The position numbers and the translations under genes were made by a program. The notes under the pieces were generated by a model, which was not told the origin of the DNA, did not search any database, and saw only the letters and a list, made by a program, of their open reading frames with translations. Below are positions 1 to 10,400 of a DNA stretch of 64,000 bases, piece after piece (position 1 is the stretch's first letter; each line of letters opens with the position of its first letter). The DNA is from Trebouxia sp. TZW2008 (taxonomy: Eukaryota; Chlorophyta; Trebouxiophyceae; Trebouxiales; Trebouxiaceae): contig BDIU01000059.1 of NCBI GenBank assembly GCA_002118135.1, positions 1-64,000 of the forward strand, in the 5' to 3' direction.

Positions 1-998
1 CACAGACTTGCTTGAACATGCACATGTACTGGAGTGGTGCAAAACTTTCTGGGGGGACTGTATGTAAGTATTCTTCAGTGGGTTCTGATCCAGTGTAAGG
101 CTTCCCATGTGTGGCCATTTTGAGTTGAGTGTGAACTCCAACAGCATAGTCAAGGTCATGGAGACTCAAATCCAAACTGCAAAGCCGTGAAAAATCCCCT
201 TTCACCAAGGCATTCACACCAAAAGGGTCAAGGCTTGCATCAGACAATACAAGATGCTGCAGCCAAGATCTCTGTGACTCTGCTAGCTGGAGAATGGCTA
301 CTTCACTGATTGGTGTTTTCCAAAGGCACAAAGTCTGCAGGCGGGTGACCCCCAAGCGAAATAGATCTGAAAAGACAGGTTGCGAGAGAAACAAGCCTGG
401 ATTTGAGTGTAGCTTCAAACAGCACAGATTTGGCCACACACTTTCACAAAAAGCTGCCATTGCTTTGCTAGTGAGGCCATTGTTCTGAAATTCAAGCGTC
501 TGCAAAGGCCAGGCTGCTTTGGCCAGTGCTTGAACAACTGGGACCATCAGCATAGTGTCAGATATGTGCAGCATCGCCAGGGACTGCCAGTTTGCTGTGG
601 CCAGTGCAGATATTGCTTTGTGATCAAGCACACCCTGTCTGAAGGCGAGTGGTGTCAGCTCTTGCCAAGGAGCTCTGATCAGCTCAATTACAGTTGGAAG
701 ACTGAGCTGATTGCGGAAAACCAAGACATCATCAAAAGCCAGGCATGGCTTACAATCAAACTCGACATGCTTCAGATGCAGCCAGCCCCCTCCAGCCACC
801 AACTTGACTGTCAGTTTTGCACTGTCAGGTGCCCCCTAGGCAGATTTTGACTTTCAAGGCTCTTGTGTGCACGACCTGGCGGATATGCTTATTGCAAGAC
901 AACAAACATTGGAATGTCTCCGGATGTAGAAAGTCCACAAGCAACGGCACACGGTACAGCAAGTCTGTGAGCGAAGTCTTGTCACCTTCTTCCGACAT
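1..998 (-). CDS. Leucine-rich-repeat (RNI-like) protein, 3'-truncated by window edge, one frameshift
   Basis: Reading on the minus strand from the ATG at 998, the protein begins MSEEGDKTSLTDLLYRVPLL and then has an F-box-like helical stretch (HPETFQCLLSCNKHIRQVV). The frame hits a stop at 825, but the next frame stays open from about 835 to base 1 and encodes ribonuclease-inhibitor-like repeats (for example LQTLEFQNNGLTSKAM, LCCLKLHSNPGLF and LQHLVLSDASLDP). Removing one base from the C5 run at 832-836 joins the two parts smoothly (ALKVKICLGAPDSAKLTV). The gene is therefore either a recent pseudogene or affected by a one-base sequence error. LRR proteins of this kind usually act as F-box adaptors or protein-interaction scaffolds; no partner can be named. 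The C-terminus lies beyond base 1. A second, single-exon F-box/LRR gene lies at 57735-59096. Confidence 0.62.
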
Positions 999-1705
999 CA
1001 CAACTGAAAGTTCCACAAGCTGCTCAAATGCTCTGCAAAGCTACTCAAGCCACAGACATTTAACAAAGCTCTGCTGCGCTGTGTGTGGAGTGAGCTGCGA
1101 AGGATACACACGAAGATGCAGCAACAACATATGCTTCCCCTACTGCCGCATACTCTCGGGGTAGCGTGCAGGGTAGCGTGGGGTCAGGGCTGGGGTCAGG
1201 GCCGGGGTCAGGGGTGTGCAGGGTGATGCTTCTAGACCCTCAAAATTGTTGAGTCAAAATTGTGCAGCATCAGTATCAGCTCAGATGTGACTTGTCTCAC
1301 AACTGCTCTGATGCCTGAGCGGCCATTCTGTTTCACCCACAATGCTACTGTGTCGCCAGGGCCAAGCAATTAGCCGTCCTTGACAATTATAGAAGATCAG
1401 AGGACAAGCAACAGCCAACAAGTAGCCAGTACAAAGGCAAGCAATGTCACCTGGTCACATGAGAGCGGCAGCAGCTGCAGCACAGTCACATGCAAATGGG
1501 ACAGCGTAACCCTTGTCCCGCAGAAGCATGATTAAGCATGATGCTGATGACCTCAGTCACCAAGAAACATGCAAAGGCAACGTTGTGGTGGCATGACATG
1601 CAAGGCAGCCCTCAGCACCAATAGCAGCTTTGATGTCGAATTGGACCACTATGCAAGGGTTCCTTGATACAAAAGGATCTAACTAAGTATGACCTGAAAG
1701 TCATC
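999..1705. other. Intergenic region with a G-rich block
   Basis: No coding exon is recognised between the start of the LRR gene (998, minus) and the stop of the hydrophilic-protein gene (1706, minus). It should hold the LRR promoter and the 3' end of its neighbour. The only visible structure is the G-run cluster at 1156-1216, in which GGG or GGGG runs recur about every 3-9 bases around the repeated word GGGGTCAGGG, enough for a G-quadruplex on the plus strand. Confidence 0.5.
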
Positions 1706-4700
1706 CTACAGCTTTTCTGACATTTTGTACTTGGACTTGTCTTCTCCCTTTGACTCTGCGCCCTGCTTGGACCTGGCTTGAGGCCCTTGTTGCTGTGCAC
1801 TGTTCTGAACCTCCTTGGCCTCCTCAGGCATCTTACCTGAGTATAAAACACGCTCAACACCTCCATCATGTACTAAAGGTTGATGTCAGGAAGCAGATTC
1901 GAAAATTTGCACTGACAAGCAAGCTCTGAAACACCTCCATTGCGAGGCTGGTGAAAAAGCCGATGGATCAACAGGCAGCTATTGAGTATGATTACTGTAT
2001 TTGATAGCCTTCCGTCAGAGGAATCCCAGTGTATTCAGACTCATTCATGGTTTTGGAATGATTCATTACTATGAGGTCCAATTTGCCCCCCTGAAGCTTA
2101 TCAAGGTTGAAGGGACCAACATTGATTGGGTAAATCAGTGATGGAGTTCATTGCCACCTCTGCAGCTTATCAGTAGTGGATGAAGCAACGCTGAACACTT
2201 CTGTTTGCGCTACATTTCAGTGCACCTGTTGCTGTTGCTGGTGCTGGCAAGATGCACAACTTCAACAGGTCATCTGGACATGCAACCTTGCTTAGCAGCA
2301 TGTATGCACGCATGGCTTGATCATGCTAAGCACAAGGCAGAGTTCTGTTTCTTTGTAACTCCTTATGTAATTATACAGTCTTTTCTCTGAACTCCGAAAA
2401 TTGACAGCTGGGCACTTTCAAGATTGGGTGAAAAAACAATAGAGCATCATGCTCGAGCGTTCTTGACATGCACAAACTTGCACATTATCTTTGGCTATAT
2501 GCGTGGAACCTGAACCACTACAAGCGAGATGCAGAATGGTGCTGATGCATGACACGCACAAATCAGCCGCCAGGATGTGTGCAAATGAAGCAAAGGTGCT
2601 CACTCTCATCAGCTTTGTTGTCTGTGGGGGTGCCCCCAGCTGAGCTGGTGGGTGCATAGGGGTTGCCTGCTGTCTTCTGGGCTTCCTGAGCCTTTGGGTC
2701 AGCATTTGACGCAAACACATGCAGGCTCCTGCATTTTGCCAGCAGTTGAACCTTGAGGTGAGCATTTGATACTAGCATACAAACCTCGGCAAAGCGCCAA
2801 ATCTGACATGTTGTACATTGACTTCATTGCAACACAGCTTTAAGCAGTGCGTCCCACATGAGCTGGTTGGTGCCAGCTGTCTTCTGCGCCTGCTGGGCCT
2901 TGCGGTCAGCATTCGATGCGAAGGCATAGAAGCTCTTGCAAGGCATTGAATGTCGTATGTTGGAGTCAGCAATTGATGCAAGCATATACAAGCTCTGGCA
3001 AATTGTGAGAACTAGTATGTTGGCACTGACTCTACTGCAACCTATAGCAGTCACAAGCAGTCTTGTGTTAGAAGGCTTGCATGTCAGCTAAAGCATAAAC
3101 ATGGTTGTCATGCAGTTTCTGCGGTGAATCGTCTGCCAACAAGTGCTTGGAGACCTTGCTGGTTATCAAAAGTGCTTCTGTTGCCATATGCTACTAGCAA
3201 CATCCATTTAGTGCTCCTGCTGTCATGATCCATAAGATATGGCAAATGCATCTTGTGAAGCATGACGCAGTGGCGCTAAATGATGCAACTCTCAGCACAA
3301 AAATTGGCAGCAGGCCATCATTGTGTACAACTACAGCCATGCCATGCTAGACATCCTCAATGCTCATAAGTAAAACATGCTATCATAGCATGACGGTATG
3401 AGGTACATGAGGTACGTCATGAATGGTCAAACTTGGCAGAACAATGACCTGAATCAGGTCGACAGCAGCATTGCAAGCATAGATGTATGATGCACAATGG
3501 TCTGATGCAGGGAAACAACAGCACTGCTGGCATAGATATGTCAGGAACAATGGTCAAACACAGGTGAGTGACAGCATTGCATGCCTGGTCCAGGTGGTAA
3601 ACGCAGCGCCCTGCTTGGTGTTGGTCTTCATTGTCTGCTGCTTGCCTTCACGGCCGCCTAGACCTTTGTTGGCACCCTGCTTGGTCTGCTCACTAGCAGG
3701 CGTACCCACACCTACAACAGCACAAGGTCCCCTTTGCACTGCCACAGGTGTACAACACTTAGGGTAGCACTGCGCAAACAGACTGGGCTGCAGCCACATT
3801 CACAACTGATCCTCACAAGAAGCATGTGTAGCCATTCTTTACAGCTTGCTATCTGACAGTTGTTTGCAACGCATCTGTTCAGTACAGCCCACAACAATCA
3901 AGGCAGGCTGCCACAGAAACTAGCTACAATCGAGGGCACGCTGGGTAGCGCGTGGCAACCTCACCTTGGGGGTCAAGCTTTTGTAAAGTCTGGTATTGCA
4001 TCATGAATGTTGGCAATTAGCAGTTGAAATTCACCAAGCCATGACTTGTTTTGATATGCTGTCTTTGAAAGAATGCAAAATCTGCAAGAAATGTCACATT
4101 CTTGCCATGAAAGCTTGATGCTCTGCAGACCAACGCATTTCACAGCAGCACCATGGGTTGTGAATGCAAATCAGGCAATCAGATTCAACACTTATCTTGA
4201 TACATGCACCCCAAATTGTGCGCATGCATGAGAGCTGTGCATGCTTGCGATTGCGCATCAGGATGGACAATTGCTTGTTGATTCTCACCTCCATCTCCGC
4301 TCTTGCCTTCAGTCTCCTCTGCAAAGGATGCGTTCTTGCCATGCACCTTGTCAAAGGCTGCTGGGTCTTTGGCACGTCTCCTTTGGAGCAGCTCCTCTGG
4401 GTCATCCAGTCTGTCTGTTCTGTGTGCATCCTTGGGGTCGGTGTTTTGGGGTAACCCAGGGTTGGTCCCCCCAGTGCCAGACCCTAGGTACATGACGTAG
4501 AGCTGCTCTTAGTAGCAAGTTAGGTGAGGCAGATGTGGAAGACGTCAAGAAGCAGTGTACAGTACCTCCTCTTTATAATGACTGCATTGGTTAACAGGAA
4601 AATTGTCCTTACATCAAATTGTTCTTTCTCAGAAGTACCACCGTAGTCAGAATGCAGTGCTTGGTTCCCAGTTGCTTTGTCCTTATATTTGAGTGTTTTC

Positions 4701-6554
4701 ATACCGAGAGATGTAAGTGCAGCCTATGTTGTACAGCATCAGCTGAAAGCACAAGCTGTCACATGACAAGTGCCTGCAGGCAGGAGTTGTAGGGTGTCCT
4801 CTGTGCATGCTGCAAATTGTGCACAAAGCTGATCAAAAAGTTCGTCTGCCATGAAGTAAAAAAGGCCAGCTCAAGGCCAATGTGTATAAGCATGCTCAAG
4901 TCCTGCACAGCATCACTAGCTTGCCAAGACCTGAGTGCTGTGTCTCTGATGAGGGACATGTCAGACCTGTGTTGATGCCAGAGGAGCCCTCCTGAATGCC
5001 GCCAACAGGAGACCCCCAGTCAGGGCAAATTTGCTTGTCATGACTGGCTGCTTGAAATGCAGGACCAAAGCTACTTCTTTTGACACATTGAACATATACC
5101 TGTGTTGATGTCAGAGGACCCCTCTTGAATGCCACCCACATCAGAACCTCTGTCTGGGCGGTTCTGCTTGTCATGGCTGGCTGCCTCCAGAACAGCGCCT
5201 GAGTGGAAGCTCCTGTTATGCCCCCAAGGCCCTCTGGCTAGGGCAGGGCTGTTGAAGCTGGCCCCGCTGCTGAATGTGCCCTCATGCCATGCAGCAGTTG
5301 CTGTGGTGTACTTTGGTCCAGCTTTCTTTGGGTCGCCCTCTCCTACTGTTCTTCCTTGAGTGGGGTCCTGCCTCTTCTGTGTGGCTGGCTGCTGGCCTGC
5401 AAAGGTGCAGCAATACAGCTCAATGCTACTGAGTTGAACAGACTTTTTCATGAAGGCGTATGCAATGGTCCTGCCTTTTCTGCATGGCTGGCTGCTGGCC
5501 TGCAAAGTTGTAGTAATACAGCTCAATGCTGCTGACTTCAACAGGCTTTTGCTTGGAGCCGTATGCAAAATGGTACGTTGCCAATCTGCCCCGTCAACCT
5601 TGAAATGTAATGGTTGAATGTGGAAGCTCATTGATCACCCACCAATGCCAATCCATGCTTGCATTGCGGACAGATATGCAGCAGCAACAGCTGAGTTGAC
5701 TTGGGTTGCCAGCAAGGCTTATGCACCTTGTCGCTCAAGTGCATATATATGCAGTGCAGTTGTGGCAACCCAAGCATCTGACATTTGCAGAGCCACTGTG
5801 GCTCAGCTACAGCAGGCAGCTGTTGCTCTGTTGCTGAGCTGTCTTCAACAACTCTTCAACAACTCTTGCTCTGTTGCTCAGATAATGCAGATTGCCCCAG
5901 CTAGAGCAGTACAGTACCTTCTTATTGTAAGGACACCCGATGTAAGGACATTCTTGACTTAGAGACAGTGCATGTGGGAACCAATCACTACATAATGACT
6001 GCAGTGGTTCCTTAGAGTAAGGACAATGTGATGTAAGGACAATATTCCTGGTAATTAAAGCAGTCGCTACAAAGCGAAGTCACTGTAAAACAGCTGACCT
6101 TTGTCTTTTCCAGTGGGGTCATAACCTGGCCTGACAGGACCGCCTGCAGCCTCAGCTGTTTTCTCTGGGGTCTTTGGGGCACCAGATGGGGTCTTTGGGG
6201 TCTTGCCACCAGCCCCTGGCACACCCCTGCTGCAAACAGAAAGCGTGAACACCATGCTGCTCATCTGACAAGGGCTTCTGACCCCAAAAGTTGAGAAGCG
6301 CTGCTCAAATGATATATAAAAACTGCTTTGAAAACAAAGTAGACAAATTCGCTTTCCAACAACAGGGAAAACTTGTTACTGTTGCCTGGACGATGAGTCT
6401 TTGCAGTCTAGATAAGTGACCAAAACTCAGGATGCAGATCAACTGACATATGCAGCCAGGTCAAAGTAGGGTGCCCTGTGCTTTCCATACGTTTGCGACG
6501 AAAGCCGCATCTTGATGCCACCTACTTGGTCGTTTCACTTTCTGCTTGACCCAT
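1706..6554 (-). CDS. Hydrophilic, intrinsically disordered protein (about 371 aa), unknown function
   Basis: Phase-matched exons on the minus strand: 6526-6554, 6099-6229, 5100-5396, 4967-5047, 4289-4483, 3585-3711, 2604-2728 and 1706-1836. Their sum is 1116 bp and divides by three. The protein starts MGQAESETT, so Gly2 could be N-myristoylated (inference). It is rich in Gly, Lys, Pro, Gln and Thr (KTPKTPSGAPKTPEK; SKQGAESKGEDKSKYKMSEKL at the C-terminus), with no membrane segment or known domain. Most internal exons are phase 1-1. Exon 4 is a diverged copy of the end of exon 3 (ASHDKQ..PD.GS.VGGIQEGSS.INT in both). The exon 6 donor reads CCAG|GCATGC, a GC donor forced by phase; this junction and a possible extra exon at about 2860-2950 are the weakest points. 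The composition recalls LEA-like hydrophilins, but no family is recognised. Confidence 0.55.
2604..2950 (-). repeat. Duplicated exon unit in the hydrophilic-protein gene
   Basis: Two related minus-strand segments, at about 2860-2950 and 2604-2728, both encode FASNAD.KAQ.AQKTAG. The lower-coordinate copy has clean splice sites and joins the last exon in phase. The other has no convincing donor and may be a decayed or optional exon. Confidence 0.55.
4560..4714. mobile_element. MITE copy 1 (pogo/Tc1-mariner-like), degenerate right end
   Basis: It starts after TA with CAGTACCTCCTCTTTATAA and contains the family core (ACTGCATTGGTTA, GTCCTTACATCAA, CAGAATGCAGTGCTTGGTTC). It lies in the intron between exons 4 and 5 of the hydrophilic-protein gene. 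The right end (GAGAGATGTAAG) is worn, so the boundary is approximate. Confidence 0.5.
5385..5535 (-). repeat. Tandem duplication spanning the exon 3 acceptor
   Basis: On the minus strand, two adjacent units of about 90 bp each carry AGCTGTATT, a CTTTGCAG acceptor and the exon start GCCAGCAGCCAGCC. The unit at about 5385-5430 is the one that joins exon 3 in phase. The upstream unit encodes SSQPCRKGRTIAYAF and is an exon fragment. Confidence 0.6.
5912..6085. mobile_element. MITE copy 2 (pogo/Tc1-mariner-like)
   Basis: Flanked by TA on both sides (5910-5911 and 6086-6087). The left end is CAGTACCTTCTTATTGTAAG. The right end, read in reverse, is CAGTGACTTCGCTTTGTAG, an imperfect terminal inverted repeat. 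The interior carries GTAAGGACA motifs. It lies 13 bp inside the intron that follows exon 2 of the hydrophilic-protein gene. Confidence 0.65.
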
Positions 6555-7472
6555 GTTCTCCTTGCATGCACTAGTTGTAGTACTGATCGAGTGAACAGAA
6601 TTGCCAAAAAGAGCAGGCAACACTTGCTGCGCCTCGCGACATCCCAAAGATGTACTTCCTTGTGTCCTGCATTGTCACAAGCCCAAGTAAGCAACACGCA
6701 GATACCCATCGGCTGCATTGCAAGGTCATATGCCACGGCACGGCCTGCTTAAAGGGCCCATGAACGCGTATCGGAAACTTTTCTGAAAGTGCATTTGTTA
6801 CAATCGCTGTGATTTTGTGGATTCGGTCATTACCTGGCTGCCCTGAGAAGCTGTGCTCCAATACGATGCATGCTGTTCAAATCAGGTCAGGCAGTCGTGT
6901 TAGTCTGACGTGTCTGACGCTTGATGGGCTCGCTAATGACACAGACGCAACGATGGCAAACCAAATGCACTGTTTGCTGTATCTGATTGCTCAGACCGAA
7001 GTGGAAAGACGATCGTGAGGAAGTTGTCTCTGCATCTGTATGCGTGGCTGTACAGCTTTGCCGCCTTATTTTTGGCATAAAAGTTATAACGCCACAGGAG
7101 TGGCTGCCTGGCAGGCGTTATGTTTGGTTCCTATGATCTGAGACGTCGATACTGCCTTCAATATACGCGCCTTTCATCTACACACAAGACGAGCAAGAGG
7201 TCATAGACAGTGGATCATGCAGAGCTTACACGTGTTGCTATAATGTGCTGTGAAACAGCACAGTTCGCAGCCAGCTTTTTCCAACATATAAACAAACAAA
7301 CACTTTTGAACGGTCTTAGACAGAACAGGTCACGACAGTAGCTCTGGCTCGCAGCATGCCCTTGTGTATGCATTGGTGTATACACACACATGCTGCATGT
7401 TACTGTTGGCTTGATTGCTGCCAATGCAGAGACTGCGGTCAACATGCATATGGTGCTGCTAAAGGAGCAACA
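6555..7472. other. Intergenic region, no gene recognised
   Basis: This 918-bp gap lies between the stop of the MSL channel gene and the start of the hydrophilic-protein gene, both on the minus strand. Open frames here are short and match nothing I recognise. It should contain the channel's 3' UTR and the promoter of the next gene. Confidence 0.4.
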
Positions 7473-10400
7473 TCACTGGACTTGCTCGTCTCCCATGAGA
7501 ATATCAGCAGCTTGACTATGTGTGAGCCCTAGATTGACCAGGGCTTGACAGACGACAATCAAAAGACCACAGCGTGCTTGTTCAGTGCGCTTGCTATCAA
7601 CACCTGCATACAGCAGTTGCAGTTGTATGTCAACTTGTTGTAGGCTGTCGTGAAAGTCTGCTGCTGCGACCAGACCTCTAGTGAAAATAGGCGACAGGGG
7701 TGACAGGCATGCCAGGAGTAATGGGTCAGGACATCCTCTACTGAAACAGTGCAAGTCGCATGCAAAAGCAGCCAACATGCTTACCATTGTGACTGTACTC
7801 AAAACTGATAATCAGATTGATTTTCTCTGACTCAGTGCTTGTGTTGAAGCTGACCGACAGCGAGCCTGCCTTGTATTCTGCCAAGTTACTGTCCATATGT
7901 GCTTGGACTGTCTGGGAAAGACTGTCCAGAACAGATGCTTTGGTGCTCATATCAACCAGAAACTGCAGTGACACATAATGTTGTCAACGTTGGTGAGCAG
8001 GTAAGGCATGTTTGGAGACGTGTCAAAACGCTTGTGGGTTTGCACGGTTGTTTGATTGTGGTGGTCTATGCTGTTCACGCAGCTAGTGTTGCAGCTCAAA
8101 CTCAAGCAGAACAAGTCACTGCATGCAGAAGGCGTGTTGCTTGTGTTGGCTACTTGCCTCAAACTTTTCAGCTTTGGCATCTGAGCGTGAGACGTTGATC
8201 AAGTTGGCTGTAGCAAGCTTGGTGTTGGAGTACCACATGCGACCGCCATCTGAGCGCCGAACTATTGTAGCGTTCAGAGTGATCTCTTCAACCTGTACAG
8301 CATGCAGAGTGTTGGTACTTGACAGAGGTCTGCAGCTTCTGCCGTGATGCCAAGTGCAAAGTCAGGCAATACATGAGTCAGTTGAGATCCTCGACAGACA
8401 CATGAGGCCTTGTTGTATACATCCACTATATCAAGAGCATATTTGTGAGTCTGCCGTTCCAGATCTGCTGCTTGTTGCGTTGAGCATCAAAGCTTGCAAA
8501 TGGTGTAATTGGCTCTAAGGCAAGCTTCACTAACTCACATGGCATGCGTTGCTGCGCTCCAATATAACACAGTATCACCTTGGAAGTGATGGAGTCCACA
8601 ATGATCTTGTCGCCCACATCAAACGGATGCACCACAAACAGGTAGATGACAGACTCATACACAGTCTTGACCGAGTTGCCAAACATGAAGGCAAAGGCCA
8701 GCACAATAGAGCTGAACAACACCCAGGTCTTCTGAATGTCCACCTGCAGCACAGAATTGCTGAGCTCAGGTGTGCTGCCAACTGCAACATGCAGCACTGT
8801 GTTTGCACAACTTCTTGCACAGGTCATTCATTCAGTCACTCACTCACTCACTCACTCACTCGTTCGTTCGTTCGTTCGTTCGTTCATTCATTCAAGACGT
8901 GTGATGGGACAGGCTCAGCAGGCCCAGCTGGGCACGTACTGGAGCAATCAATTGTCTCCAACCTGCTTGGCCCTGTGCATAAAGCCTTTGCAAACGCACA
9001 GTCAAGTGATTGGCAGAGATGCACAGGCAAAAGCGTAGCTTGAGAGCTGATGTGATGTCATTGCAACAGATTCAAGCACGCAAGTTGTGGCTCATCACAA
9101 AGCAGTTCTGCTTCAGCAGAAAGCAGACCAGCAAGTAAAAGTACAGCCAAACAATGGGTGAGCAAGTCATTCAGCAATACATGATGCAATTCATTATTCA
9201 GATATGACATCTGGGTTCTTGACGGGGGCATGTCACCCAGTGCTTACATTGTAGATGACTAGGTAAATGAAGAAAGCCAAAATGTGCAATACGAGACCAA
9301 TCACCCACTCTAAGCGACCCACAACAGTCTTGGTGTCTTTCAGCTGCACTGACAGATTAGCTCGCTCCCTGCAATCAACAACAATCATAGTAACAATAAT
9401 GATAATCACAATGATGACAATAACAATACATTCTAGCACATGTGCTAGGTGTTTGTGGCCCAAGTCCTGTCTCGCTAGGCAGGCTTGTTTTGAGCGTCTT
9501 GGTGGGGACGTCTGACGTCTGATGTCCTGATGCCTGCAATCAAGGTGCTGTCAAGACCATCAGAGCAGATTTTGTGAGCCCGACCATTCCAGTTGGTGCT
9601 CATCAGCACTGCTAAAATGGCAAAGCAGCTGAGGCATATTGCAAAGCTGTCATGACAAGCAATGAAAAGCATGTGTAGAAGCAGCTGTTAGGATCACCAG
9701 CAACGGGCGTATGCTTGCCACTTGTGAATCACCATGAACAGCAACAGCGCAGAGTCCAGATCAATCAACCTCAGCATCTTCCACTCAACAGACTACAGTA
9801 CAGGTATGATTTGATGAGTGCATCCCATGTGAGTCCGGGATGCATACAATAACTTCTCTCTGTAAGGACACTCAATGTGATGATGCAGTAACCAATCACT
9901 GCATTCTGACCGCAGTGGCACCTCAAAGTAAGGACAAATTGATACACTCACAATTTGCTTGATGCCCTAAGCAGCCGTTAAAAAGAGAGGTTACTGTACT
10001 TGAAGATGGTGCAGACAGCAGCCCGTACATCCTTGAGGGAGGCTTGGCCATCCTGATCATCATCCAGCATCTCAAAAGCTTCAGCTGCATGCTTGGCGTT
10101 TAGAAAGTGCTCCAGGTCTTCAGCCAATATGTAGTTCCTGTATGCCACCCCATGTCGGACTTCAGGCGCCCATAAGTGTCAGCTTAATAGCTGATGGTTC
10201 AGCCGTGTCAACACAAGTTGCCTCCCAGAGTGGTGCATGCGAAAGCCGGTGCAAACATAGACTGATCTAAGAGCCTTTGCAGCATCAATGACAGACATAC
10301 AAAGGGGCTGAAGCAATGACAGCATGACATAATATGTCTGCAGACGTGACATAAACCCTAACCCTTCACAGCCTCAACGACAGACATACAGAGAGGGCTT

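Noticed and set aside
10360..10380. Telomere-like words (AAACCCTAACCC)
   Set aside because: Only two short units, and they form part of an intronic repeat of about 93 bp rather than a telomeric tract.
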